A program made the translations under genes and the position numbers. Shown here in pieces: positions 8,741 through 16,575 of a stretch of DNA of 36,331 nucleotides (its first letter is position 1; each line of letters begins with the position of its first letter). The stretch is from an uncultured Bacteriovorax sp. GTDB lineage: Bacteria; Bdellovibrionota; Bacteriovoracia; Bacteriovoracales; Bacteriovoracaceae. The notes under the pieces were generated by a model that searched no databases, was not told where the DNA came from, and worked only from the letters and a program-made list of their open reading frames with translations. The stretch lies in assembly GCA_946482295.1 (NCBI GenBank), contig CAMLRB010000005.1, positions 1 to 36,331 of the forward strand. Direction: 5' to 3'.

Positions 8741-9829
8741 ATGAGACCAACACTAAGACCAATTAAGGTCCATAAACATTCAGGAAAAATTGCCGCCAAG
8801 GTAATGATTCCTGAAAAAATATTCTCCAAAGAAAAATCGGAGAATGGTTTTATAAAAAAGGCCATCATGGCCTCAATCTTCCTGCACGTGAGTATTTTTG
8901 TTCTGAAGCTTCCTGGGATGCATGCAGTTCAAGAAGAAAATAAGGAGAAACTGGCCTCCATTAAAATGGATTTCATTACTCCGCCGGAATCGTATAAAAA
9001 ATTGAAGAAAAAAATTGCAGAACAAGAACTTGCTAAAATCGACACGAAGATGGAAGCAGGTGTAAAAACGGTGACGACTGCAGAAGCGGGACCTACGGGT
9101 GACCCAAATGCGGCCGCAAATCAAAAGCTGCAAAAATCGAAAGCTGGATCCGCTAAAAAAGGTCCTCTTTCAAGTCCAGACGCTGCAGGAGCTACTTCCC
9201 TGGGTGATTCAGGACAAAAGGGATATGAGTTCAAAGGAAAAGGTTTGAAGGCCCTCATGGGGAATTCGGCCACAATGAGTTTAACAGCGGGAGCAGGAAA
9301 CGAAGGCTCGCGTGGACTCGCCTCTGGAACAGGTATCGGAAATAAAGGAAACAACCTCACGGGTGATTATAGAGCGCCAAATGGTATGGGGGACGGTTCA
9401 GGTCATCTTCTTGGGAAAGATGCCGCTGGTAACTACGACCGCTCAACATCAACCAGAGGTCTTGCGAATAAAAAAGGAATTGATACAGCGTTCGTTCAAG
9501 CTGACACTGTCGTCCTTGGATCAATTGAACCAGAAGTTTTAAGAAAAATTTTACAAGAATATCTACCGCAATTTAAATTTTGTTATCAACAAGAATTGCA
9601 AGAGCACTCTGAAAAAATAAAAGGGATTGTTGATTTGAATTTTAGAATTGAAGGTGATGGAAAAGTTTCTATTGTAAATATCAAATCGGCCCAAACACAA
9701 TTCTCTTCTCGCGGTATCGGTTGTATGTCGAACATCTTAAAAATGATCGACTTCCCTAAACCTAAAGGTGGCGGTCTTGTTGACGTAAGACAGCCGCTTA
9801 ACTTCTTCTCTGAATCAACGAAAATTTAA
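8741..9829 (+). CDS. TonB-like protein with AgmX/PglI C-terminal domain (GltG/GltJ-like)
   Basis: About 362 residues. A basic cytoplasmic N-terminus is followed by one membrane segment at about residues 41-58. A Gly/Ala/Lys-rich flexible periplasmic region runs to about residue 240. The C-terminal domain of about 110 residues carries a CY pair (FKFCYQ), a GIVDLNFRIEGDGKV strand pair, a second Cys (GIGCMS) and a final FPKPKGGG...V..PLNFF pattern. This matches the AgmX/PglI-type TonB-like C-terminal domain of myxobacteria. In Glt machines such proteins connect the proton-driven motor to periplasmic and outer-membrane parts. The ATG at 8741 is preferred because the protein then starts with a basic tail. 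A GTG at 8732 is an alternative. A strong terminator follows directly, ending the operon. Confidence 0.8.
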   Translation: MRPTLRPIKVHKHSGKIAAKVMIPEKIFSKEKSENGFIKKAIMASIFLHVSIFVLKLPGMHAVQEENKEKLASIKMDFITPPESYKKLKKKIAEQELAKIDTKMEAGVKTVTTAEAGPTGDPNAAANQKLQKSKAGSAKKGPLSSPDAAGATSLGDSGQKGYEFKGKGLKALMGNSATMSLTAGAGNEGSRGLASGTGIGNKGNNLTGDYRAPNGMGDGSGHLLGKDAAGNYDRSTSTRGLANKKGIDTAFVQADTVVLGSIEPEVLRKILQEYLPQFKFCYQQELQEHSEKIKGIVDLNFRIEGDGKVSIVNIKSAQTQFSSRGIGCMSNILKMIDFPKPKGGGLVDVRQPLNFFSESTKI

Positions 9830-9835
9830 AAAAAA

Positions 9836-9854
9836 GGCCCGCTTCAAGCGGGCC
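9836..9854. terminator. Bidirectional intrinsic terminator
   Basis: GGCCCGC and GCGGGCC form a 7-bp GC stem around TTCAA, which can extend to 9 bp. It is flanked by an A-run on one side and T-rich sequence on the other. It lies between the stop of the Glt-like operon (9829) and the stop of the convergent gene (9869), so it can serve both strands. Confidence 0.85.
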
Positions 9855-9868
9855 TTCTTGTTGAAAAT

Positions 9869-12088
9869 TTATTCGTAATCTACACCGGATGCTACAGAAA
9901 TTACTGTCCCAGAATTTTTATATAATTTCGGAATTCGACTCTGAATTGCTGAACGCATACATTCAGGCAACTCACCAACATCAGTATTGAGTGTTTCACG
10001 TTTATAATCCGGATTAACAAATTTGCCTTCATCTGAAATCATTAATAAGTTTTTATCAGTTCCACGAGTGAAGTTTTTGAAGACAACTTTAACCTTCATA
10101 TCGAGAATATCGTAGTTCCATGCCTGTTCAAATGGTGCGACCTTTCCCTGATAAAGAGACGTTGCTGTTATGATTACTCCGTCTTTGTGGGCATTCAGAA
10201 ACTCTTTTCTAAAAGGCTCTGACTTTTTATGAGGTTTATCATTATAAACACAACGAAACTGATCAACGTTCCAGCTAATTTCTAAAGGTTTTGGAACAAA
10301 TCCATATGGGAAATAAGTTTCATAAGTAGATGCATAAACTCCGTTGCTGATCAATTTTTCATCATTGGCAACACTCGTCCAGAGTTCTCTATGATTAATT
10401 TTTGCATCTCTAAACTCTACTCTGCTTCCTAACTTCATAACTTTTACATCAATTGAAGAATCTTCAATCGAAGTTTGCGTCCCTATTTCAAAACTCTTAG
10501 CCTCTATTGTTGAACCTTTAACAGTCACATTCGTAAGGGTATTAAGTGTTCCACTCGTGTAAAAATTAGAAAGCTCAATCTTATTGTTTTGCCCCAATGT
10601 TGCTGTTCCAGCTTTAATTTGAACTTCTGACATCATGGCCTGAGCACCGATACTCATATGATCTGCTGTTACATTAGATCCCTTTACAACAACATTCGCT
10701 GCCGTACTTAAAGATCCATTCGATAAGTTAAAACTTGATGCTTCAAGCGTATTAGAAGCTCCAACAACAACTGATGTTCCTTCAAATTTAACTTCAAACA
10801 ATTTGTTATTAGCACCAAACTGTAGGCTTTCAATCATTCTATCTGTGCCAGCAGTTATTTGTTCAAGAGAAGATTTTAGATCAACTTGCAATCTCTTTGC
10901 ATAAAGTGAACTATTTAACACTGAAACATCATCACTGATTTTAATGGAATCAGATCCTAAGTTCGCTCCAGTTAGTTTCACATTTCTTCCACTATTAAAT
11001 GCGCCTGAATTTATTGTAGTATTTGTTACTTCTGTTTGTTCTCCAAATGTAAATCCGGATATGTTATTTCCCAAAGTCACATCATCGAGAACGACTCCTG
11101 ACTTTAGAATAATTTTTGAAGTGGCAGTCGGAATAACGTTGTATTGAGGATTTTTAGGATCAACATAAAAAGTAGTTCCTAAATTGTTAATCTTGGTATT
11201 TTCTTCCATGACAAGCGGCAATCTATAAGGATTAGGAAAACTTTTAATAATTGCGTTTGCATTTATTTCTGATCCCTTTGCAATAACTGAATCTAATGAT
11301 ACGAAAGATGATTCATCCACAATGGCCGCTACGTGTACTCGCCCACCACCGTTTTTATGAGCGCCCCACTGAAAAGAGTCATCTGTAACTTCACTATTTC
11401 TTTTTTCTATTTCTTCGATAGCCACAAAAAAATCGCTTAGAAGTTTTTGTTCAACATCGTTTAATTGGCGGTATTTCTTTTTAATCTGCTCGCTGTATAG
11501 GGATAGATAAAGATTTAATCCTGTTGTAAAACGGGCAATCGCCGAATAGTTTTTTCCACCAAATTGATCACGTAAAGTTGTTAAACGTTCATGAATTAAG
11601 AGAAGCCCTTGATCACGCAAGCTCAATCGGACAAATAGTGGCTCTACAATGAAAGTTTCATTACCTGCTGTACATGCCACTTGTTGAACTTGAGCTCCAT
11701 TTGGAAGTTTATAAATTTTGCGTCCACCAGGAGCACAGAACTGATTCAACTCTTCTTGAGATTGTACGCCATAAAAACGAAGATCATTATTTCTTGTTGC
11801 AAGTTTCGCCAGCGCTTTATTTATATCGCTTCCTTTTGTTGCAAAATCTTCTATTAAATATGTACTGGCCTTATTGTAGAGATTGATCACTTGGAGAATA
11901 CGAGGATTCATCGCTCTTAATGGAGGCATATTATTTGGTTGTGGAGCACCACTGTCGATAAATGGATCTGCTAAAACAACTGAATCATCTGGAAGAATAA
12001 TGACGTCACCGCCACCGCCGACAGATGGTCCGGCCCAAGCAGAATTTTGCAGTAAAAGAATCACTGTCGCGATAAGAACATTTTTCAT
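9869..12088 (-). CDS. Large secreted beta-solenoid protein of unknown function
   Basis: A 739-residue exported protein with signal peptide MKNVLIATVILLLQNSAWA, cleaved before GPS. The mature N-terminus has GGGGDVIILPDDSVVLADPF, a motif that seems lineage-typical. Residues about 60-250 are mainly helical and contain LLLIHERL, a degenerate remnant of HExxH. Residues about 255-570 are short beta-strand repeats rich in Asn, Ser, Thr and Val. Two units of about 50 residues (about 448-503 and 504-556) are clearly duplicated, sharing VVVKGS/VTVKGS and IGAQ/IGTQ steps, which suggests a left- or right-handed beta-helix. The C-terminal domain has two Cys that may form a disulfide. GGAGAG precedes the start. 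It is convergent with the Glt-like operon. A surface, matrix or prey-contact role is plausible but not shown. Confidence 0.75.
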   Translation of the reverse strand: MKNVLIATVILLLQNSAWAGPSVGGGGDVIILPDDSVVLADPFIDSGAPQPNNMPPLRAMNPRILQVINLYNKASTYLIEDFATKGSDINKALAKLATRNNDLRFYGVQSQEELNQFCAPGGRKIYKLPNGAQVQQVACTAGNETFIVEPLFVRLSLRDQGLLLIHERLTTLRDQFGGKNYSAIARFTTGLNLYLSLYSEQIKKKYRQLNDVEQKLLSDFFVAIEEIEKRNSEVTDDSFQWGAHKNGGGRVHVAAIVDESSFVSLDSVIAKGSEINANAIIKSFPNPYRLPLVMEENTKINNLGTTFYVDPKNPQYNVIPTATSKIILKSGVVLDDVTLGNNISGFTFGEQTEVTNTTINSGAFNSGRNVKLTGANLGSDSIKISDDVSVLNSSLYAKRLQVDLKSSLEQITAGTDRMIESLQFGANNKLFEVKFEGTSVVVGASNTLEASSFNLSNGSLSTAANVVVKGSNVTADHMSIGAQAMMSEVQIKAGTATLGQNNKIELSNFYTSGTLNTLTNVTVKGSTIEAKSFEIGTQTSIEDSSIDVKVMKLGSRVEFRDAKINHRELWTSVANDEKLISNGVYASTYETYFPYGFVPKPLEISWNVDQFRCVYNDKPHKKSEPFRKEFLNAHKDGVIITATSLYQGKVAPFEQAWNYDILDMKVKVVFKNFTRGTDKNLLMISDEGKFVNPDYKRETLNTDVGELPECMRSAIQSRIPKLYKNSGTVISVASGVDYE

Positions 12089-12184
12089 AAACTCTCCGAT
12101 TAATTAAATGTGAACGTTTTCTAACATTTCAAAAAAAGAAAATGAATTAATTAGTAATTAACCGTGTAAGTTTTTCTTAATCAC

Positions 12185-12213
12185 TTGATTAACGAACCAT
12201 CCCCAACTATAGA
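12185..12213 (+). promoter_or_regulatory. Sigma-70-like promoter for the TIGR02147 regulator gene
   Basis: TTGATT (12185-12190) and TATAGA (12208-12213) are separated by exactly 17 bp, about 35 bp before the ATG at 12248. The 159-bp gap also has to hold the promoter of the divergent secreted-protein gene. The rest of it is very AT-rich and shows no second clear motif. Confidence 0.6.
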
Positions 12214-12247
12214 GATTTATATTCATTTGGAACCAGGCCGATAGTCC

Positions 12248-13075
12248 ATGATTGATATTTTTTTGTATAAAAGTGCATCTCTCTTTATAAAGGGGTATCT
12301 CAATTCGCTTACAGGTAAAGAGAAACGAGGTGCTCATCAGGCACTAGCTGAATCATTAAAGATCTTTCCGTCCTATCTTTCTTTAATTCTTAAAAATGAA
12401 CGTCAGCTCAATCTTGATCAGGGAGTGCTCCTTGCGGATGCGCTTAAATTGAAAAAAGCAGAAAGACGATACCTCTATAGAATGATTGAGCTGGATCGGG
12501 CCCAAGGACAGAAGTTAAAAGCTGAAATTGAAGCAGAGATGAACGAGATCGTGGCCTCTGAACATCAAATCTCTTCCCGCGTGGAGCGAGACCAAACTGG
12601 TCTGACCTTAGAGGAAGCAACTCAATTTTTTTCATCGTGGAAATTTAGCGCTGTTCATCTTCTCGCGGCCATTAGTTCTGGCCTCTCACCTGCTTACATC
12701 GCTAAAAAAATGAAGCTCAATCCTGAAGAAAGCCGGGAAATCTACAACTTTTTATTGGCAACCGAACTATGGAAAAAAACTGATAAAAGAATTGAAATTG
12801 GCCCGAGTTTTCTCCATCTTGATCATCAATCAAAACTTCTCAATCATCATCATATGAATTGGCGATTGAAGGCCATCGAAGAGCACTCCTCTATGGAGAA
12901 AGACAAAGAATTGGCCTATAGTTTGTGTGTGGCACTTTCTAAGGATGATGCTTTAAAAATTAGAAGTGAGCTTCTAAAATCCATTGCAAATCTTCGAAAG
13001 ATTGCTGACCCCTCTCCCTCCGAAGTCGTTTATAACCTAAATTTCGATTGGATTAACCTCACACGTGAAAATTAA
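12248..13075 (+). CDS. TIGR02147-family regulator-like protein
   Basis: A 275-residue soluble protein. The N-terminal 75 residues look like a helix-turn-helix: HQALAESLKIFPSYLSLILKNERQLNLDQGVLLADALKLKKAE. This is the typical opening of the TIGR02147 family, which is expanded in Fibrobacter and in Bdellovibrio-like bacteria. The middle contains FFSSWKFSAVHLLAAI, matching the family's conserved W-containing segment. A second winged region (LNPEESREIYNFLLATELWKK) follows. The C-terminus ends with the usual strand-like VVYNLNFDWINLT. Function in the family is thought to be transcriptional regulation, but targets are unknown. It stands alone with its own promoter, between a divergent secreted protein and a downstream kinase operon, so it may control either. 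Confidence 0.8.
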   Translation: MIDIFLYKSASLFIKGYLNSLTGKEKRGAHQALAESLKIFPSYLSLILKNERQLNLDQGVLLADALKLKKAERRYLYRMIELDRAQGQKLKAEIEAEMNEIVASEHQISSRVERDQTGLTLEEATQFFSSWKFSAVHLLAAISSGLSPAYIAKKMKLNPEESREIYNFLLATELWKKTDKRIEIGPSFLHLDHQSKLLNHHHMNWRLKAIEEHSSMEKDKELAYSLCVALSKDDALKIRSELLKSIANLRKIADPSPSEVVYNLNFDWINLTREN

Positions 13076-13100
13076 AGTGCTTATGGATTCGAGCTCCTTT

Positions 13101-13147
13101 CTTGAGAATGTCTTGAGAATATTTTAAGGCATATTTATCAGTGATAA
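13101..13147. promoter_or_regulatory. Direct repeat and palindrome upstream of the kinase operon
   Basis: CTTGAGAAT occurs at 13101-13109 and again at 13112-13120. The 11-bp period is one helical turn, as is usual for OmpR/PhoB-type tandem half-sites. A perfect 13-bp palindrome TTATCA-G-TGATAA follows at 13135-13147. Both lie in the 123-bp gap before the kinase gene. They look like regulator-binding sites, but the proteins are unknown. Confidence 0.4.
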
Positions 13148-13198
13148 AATTTACAACATCCCCCTTCTGGAAGATTATTCAGCTAAAATAATTTACCT

Positions 13199-14662
13199 AT
13201 GAAAAAAATCTCTACACTCACAACAGTTGCAACCTTTGCGTCCACAATTATTGGGGTTGGGATCATTGCCGTTATTGCCTTTTTTTTAATCCATAAGCTT
13301 CAGTATGATCACTTGGCCAAAGATAAGAAGCACTCGTTAGAAATTGCTAATAAAGCTCTCATCCTTCCAGTTTGGAATTATGACGAAGGATATATTGAAG
13401 AAATCCTCAGCTCATTCATCGGTGACGAAACAGATAACGTAGTGGCCATGAGAGTTGTTATGCTCGAAAATGGACGTGAGTTCATCAAAACGTCTCCACA
13501 AGTTAATTCTCCTATTGATCAGTTAAAAAAACTCGAACACATGAATGTTTTAAAACAAAATATCGTCTACCGAGGACGAGAACTAGCTACTCTTGAAGTG
13601 TATTTTTCTTCTGCTAATTTTAATAATTCCTTCAATCGCATCATTGCTTTTATTTCATTTATCACATTCACACTTGGTGTCGCTCTCGCCTTCGTTATGA
13701 ATTCGACTATTAAAAGATTATTGACGGCTCCACTCAACGAAATCGCCCAAGATGCTAAGAAGGCCGGTGAAGGTCAATATGATATTAATTTCAAAACTCA
13801 CTATACAGGTGAGCTCAATATTGTAACTGAAGCCTTTAATGAAACATTGAGTGCTCTCAAAGAAAGAGATAGTCTCCTCATTCAACAAAATACGATGCTC
13901 GAAGAGCTTGTTGAAAAACGGACGAAAGAAAGAGATGAGGAACGTCTCAAAAGCTTTCAAGCAAGCCGACTAGCGGCCCTTGGTGAAATGGCCGGGGCCA
14001 TTGCTCACGAAATCAACAATCCTCTTACGGTTATTCAAAACTATTCTAAAAATATTGCTCAGGCCCTATTGAACACTGAACGCGATGACCTCATTGTTAA
14101 ATCGCAAAAAATTCAAAGCATGAGTGAACGAATAGCGAGAATCATCAAAGGATTACGTTCATTCTCTCGTGATGGCAAAGAAGATGAGCATCAATTTTAC
14201 CCAATTGAGAAATTCGTTGATGACCTTACTTGTCTCTGCTCTTCGCGAGCAAAGGATCTTGAAATTGATCTGAGTTTTGATTTCGATAAGAATGACTTAA
14301 TCTTCGTTAACGTGACAGAGATTGGGCAAGTTCTCATTAACCTAATCAACAATTCCATCGATGCCGTCATCGATCTCCCTGAAAAATGGATTAAAGTTAA
14401 GTTTTTCACAGTTGGTGACAAAACCCATATTACTGTTACTGATAGTGGGGCCGGGATCTCCCTTGAATTGCAAGATAAAATTATGGATCCTTTCTTTACG
14501 ACGAAAGACTTGGGTAAAGGCACTGGCCTTGGTCTACCTATCAGTCATCGAATCATTTCACAGCATGGTGGACAATTCATTTATAACTCACACTCAAGTC
14601 ACACTGAATTCATCATTACTCTCCCAATCCATAAACATCCTGAACAACCAGGTCTGCAATAA
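13199..14662 (+). CDS. Membrane sensor histidine kinase
   Basis: A 487-residue kinase. A first membrane helix (about 10-31) and a second (about 147-167) enclose a periplasmic sensor of about 115 residues with no recognised fold. A HAMP-like linker and coiled coil run to about 255. The dimerisation domain has [17 protein letters not shown] with the phosphorylated His at 270. The ATPase domain has an N box [10 protein letters not shown] (381-390), DSGAGI (415-420), FFTTK and GKGTGLGL (439-446). All key residues are present, so it should be active. The HEINNP form is typical of the HPK4-type kinases seen with NtrC-like regulators. No response regulator gene is adjacent. No clear Shine-Dalgarno sequence precedes the ATG. 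Its stop overlaps the start of a solute-binding protein gene, so sensing may involve those proteins. Confidence 0.9.
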   Translation: MKKISTLTTVATFASTIIGVGIIAVIAFFLIHKLQYDHLAKDKKHSLEIANKALILPVWNYDEGYIEEILSSFIGDETDNVVAMRVVMLENGREFIKTSPQVNSPIDQLKKLEHMNVLKQNIVYRGRELATLEVYFSSANFNNSFNRIIAFISFITFTLGVALAFVMNSTIKRLLTAPLNEIAQDAKKAGEGQYDINFKTHYTGELNIVTEAFNETLSALKERDSLLIQQNTMLEELVEKRTKERDEERLKSFQASRLAALGEMAGAIAHEINNPLTVIQNYSKNIAQALLNTERDDLIVKSQKIQSMSERIARIIKGLRSFSRDGKEDEHQFYPIEKFVDDLTCLCSSRAKDLEIDLSFDFDKNDLIFVNVTEIGQVLINLINNSIDAVIDLPEKWIKVKFFTVGDKTHITVTDSGAGISLELQDKIMDPFFTTKDLGKGTGLGLPISHRIISQHGGQFIYNSHSSHTEFIITLPIHKHPEQPGLQ

Positions 14663-15402
14663 TGATGAAATATGTTTTATGCCTCCTTCTTTTTTTTAGC
14701 ACTCATGTCTCTGCGAAGACGATTATCAAAGTTGGAGCATACAATTATCCCCCATTCGTCGAATGGCGTAATGGTAAACCTCTAGGGCTCATCAACGACT
14801 TCGTAACGATTCTTAACAACAATCAGGATAAATATATATTCAGTATTGTAGAAACTACTTCTAATCGTCGCTATTACGATTTAGAAAATAAGTACTACGA
14901 CATCATATTTTTCGAAAACATTCTTTGGAGCTGGGATAAATCAAAAGTTCATGTTTCCAAAATTTTTCTTCAAGGCGGGGAAGTTTTCATTGCCAAAAAA
15001 ATCCCTGGCCGCAACCAGAGCTACTTCTCAGACATCAAAAACAAAAGAATTCGAGCATATCATGGCTATCACTATGCCTTTTTGGACTATTCGACAGATC
15101 CTAAAGATTTAAAAAAATGGAATGTCGAACTCACCCAATCTCATGATGGAAACATTCAAGCGGTTATCGATGACCGAGCTGATCTCGCAATGATTACACT
15201 CGATTACTTAAAGGTCCTCTTTAAGACGAAACCAACGCTAAAAAATGAAATCATCGTCTCATCGAAGTTTGATCAGACTTATAAACATTCGGCCATGATT
15301 CGGACAAATAGCAATATTCAATTAGAAGAAGTAAATGCTCTTTTGGTGAAGATTCAATCCGATCCGGCCTTCAAATCAATCTTTCTCTCTATGGGACAAT
15401 AA
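14662..15402 (+). CDS. Periplasmic solute-binding protein (SBP family 3-like), kinase-linked
   Basis: A 246-residue exported protein with signal peptide ending at VSA (about residue 18). The mature start IIKVGAYNYPPFVEWRNGKPLGLINDFV is the classic opening of family 3 solute-binding proteins, with the ligand-contacting YPPF segment and the G-x-x-x-D helix. The second lobe includes DDRADLAMITLDYL and a terminal helix AFKSIFLSMGQ. Usual proteins of this family bind amino acids or similar small solutes. No permease or ATPase of an ABC importer is encoded near. The start codon overlaps the kinase stop, so a sensory role, presenting ligand to the kinase, is the simplest reading. The ATG at 14662 is immediately followed by another at 14665. 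Confidence 0.75.
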   Translation: MMKYVLCLLLFFSTHVSAKTIIKVGAYNYPPFVEWRNGKPLGLINDFVTILNNNQDKYIFSIVETTSNRRYYDLENKYYDIIFFENILWSWDKSKVHVSKIFLQGGEVFIAKKIPGRNQSYFSDIKNKRIRAYHGYHYAFLDYSTDPKDLKKWNVELTQSHDGNIQAVIDDRADLAMITLDYLKVLFKTKPTLKNEIIVSSKFDQTYKHSAMIRTNSNIQLEEVNALLVKIQSDPAFKSIFLSMGQ

Positions 15403-15406
15403 TCAA

Positions 15407-16183
15407 ATGAAACTAATATTGATCCTCCTTTTATTCACAATAGTTCAAACGCCGGCCAAAGCAGCTGGACCAATTCGTCTGTGTTATGAAGATGTAACCG
15501 TCTTTCCTTGGATTACTGGAGATGAAGAGGGCCTAGCACTCATCGAAGTAAAAATGGTTGAAGAGGAACTAGGGCTCCGTTTTAATCTCATTCGACTTCC
15601 TTGGAAAAGATGCCAAATGGAAGCTGAAGCTGGTAAAATTGAAGGATTGATCGCCGCAAGTTATACTAAAGAACGGGCCGCTTGGGGGGTCTATCCTACA
15701 CTTTCCAATGGCGAACTGGATGTTGATAAACGACTTCATACAGACAGCTTTCACGTTTACATACGTAAAGACAGTAAAATTCAATTTAAAAATGGAAAAT
15801 TCATAGACTTAGGGTTGAATGAAATTGGTGTTCAATTAGGCTATTCAGTTGGAACGGATCTTAAAGCTCAGGGATACAACGTTCACTCTTCATTTGCGAG
15901 CGCTTATGATTTACTCAAACAACTTGATATCAAAGCGATCAATGTGGCCGTTCTCCAAAACCACGAATCAAAAAGAATTTTGCAACTACACCCTGAGTTA
16001 AGTAAAAACATCCGTCGAGTGAATGGGCCTTATAAAATCAAAGATCAGTATATTCTCTTTACAAAATCTTTTTATGATAAAAATGAAGCACTCGTGAAGT
16101 CGATCTGGAAATCAGTCGCGCGTGCCCGTAAAAGTCAGAAGTATAAACTAGCAGAAGAAAAAGTGCTTAAGCACCGTCAATAA
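15407..16183 (+). CDS. Second periplasmic solute-binding-like protein
   Basis: A 258-residue exported protein with signal peptide ending at AKAA (about residue 20). The mature protein begins IRLCYEDVTVFPWI, then EGLALIEVKMVEEELGLRFNLIRLPWKRCQMEAEAGKIEGLIAASYTKERAAW. This is a family 3-like layout in which the ligand helix and the G-x-x-x-G-x-I-x-A-A-S turn are recognisable. A short GVQLGYSVGTDL segment marks the second lobe. Two Cys (CYEDV and KRCQ) may form a disulfide. The gene lies four bases after the previous one, in the same operon as the histidine kinase. It is distant in sequence from the first binding protein, so the two probably recognise different ligands. Confidence 0.7.
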   Translation: MKLILILLLFTIVQTPAKAAGPIRLCYEDVTVFPWITGDEEGLALIEVKMVEEELGLRFNLIRLPWKRCQMEAEAGKIEGLIAASYTKERAAWGVYPTLSNGELDVDKRLHTDSFHVYIRKDSKIQFKNGKFIDLGLNEIGVQLGYSVGTDLKAQGYNVHSSFASAYDLLKQLDIKAINVAVLQNHESKRILQLHPELSKNIRRVNGPYKIKDQYILFTKSFYDKNEALVKSIWKSVARARKSQKYKLAEEKVLKHRQ

Positions 16184-16206
16184 TATCCGACCAGCGCCAT
16201 CAACAC

Positions 16207-16238
16207 ATCAAATCATTTTGATATCAAAACATTTTGAT
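16207..16238. promoter_or_regulatory. Tandem ArsR-type operators
   Basis: Two directly adjacent 16-bp sites share the pattern ATCAAA-N4-TTTGAT (16207-16222 and 16223-16238). Each is a perfect 6-bp inverted repeat. The pattern resembles the ATCAA-N6-TTGAT boxes reported for ArsR-type repressors. Site 1 covers the -35 element and site 2 fills most of the spacer before the -10, a direct repression layout. Confidence 0.75.
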
Positions 16239-16245
16239 TTATAAT
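16218..16245 (+). promoter_or_regulatory. Strong promoter of the arsR-pst-arsM operon
   Basis: TTGATA (16218-16223) and a consensus TATAAT (16240-16245) are separated by 16 bp. Transcription should start near 16252 and leave a leader of only about 20 bases. The promoter is overlaid by the two operators. Confidence 0.75.
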
Positions 16246-16256
16246 TGAAGTTCAAT
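16244..16256. promoter_or_regulatory. Perfect palindrome at the likely transcription start
   Basis: ATTGAA-G-TTCAAT is a perfect 13-bp inverted repeat overlapping the end of the -10 element and the expected start site. Its half-site (TTGAA/TTCAA) is related to, but shorter than, the upstream operators. It may be a third repressor contact. Confidence 0.45.
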
Positions 16257-16272
16257 CACCAGGATGATTATT

Positions 16273-16575
16273 ATGGAAATGGATTCCATCAACTCTTGTT
16301 CAGAAAAACTCAAAATTCTTGCGAACCCTCAACGCTTAAAAATTCTTGAGCTCATTTCCCACCAAAAACTAAATGTAAGTGAGATCAATGAATATATCGA
16401 TCTTCCTCAAAATTTACTTTCGTATCACTTAAAAGCTCTAGAAGAAAACGGCTTTGTCTCAAGTGAACGAATGGGAAAACACGTGATTTATTTCAAGACC
16501 AAAAATGTCACTCTCGAAAACAAAAATATTAAACTGAACTTAGATTGTTGCGAACTTAAATTTAAGAGGAATTAA
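16273..16575 (+). CDS. arsR: ArsR-family transcriptional repressor
   Basis: A 100-residue winged-helix protein. KLKILANPQRLKILELI opens the ArsR fold, the recognition helix is QNLLSYHLKALEENGFV, and the wing is SERMGKHVIYF. The usual metal motif ELCVCDL of the third helix is absent (here LNVSEINEYIDL). The only Cys are C9 near the N-terminus and the vicinal pair C92-C93 at the C-terminus, which could bind arsenite as in ArsR types with C-terminal cysteines. The ATG at 16273 is chosen because AGGA at 16261-16264 is correctly spaced. The ATG at 16264 would be inside that site. Twin palindromes cover its promoter, so it probably represses its own operon. The stop overlaps the pstS start. Confidence 0.85.
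   Translation: MEMDSINSCSEKLKILANPQRLKILELISHQKLNVSEINEYIDLPQNLLSYHLKALEENGFVSSERMGKHVIYFKTKNVTLENKNIKLNLDCCELKFKRN

Noticed and set aside
7642..9829. Tol-Pal or Ton system rather than a Glt/Agl motor
   Set aside because: No tolA, tolB, pal or TonB-dependent receptor gene is adjacent, and the final gene has an AgmX/PglI-like C-terminal domain with the GltE-like and TPR genes upstream.
9869..12088. Protease function for the large secreted protein because of its IHERL segment
   Set aside because: The second His of HExxH is missing and no third zinc ligand is apparent.
14197..14523. Open frame of about 108 codons antisense to the histidine kinase
   Set aside because: It is a shadow of the conserved ATPase domain of the kinase; no signal or motif supports it.
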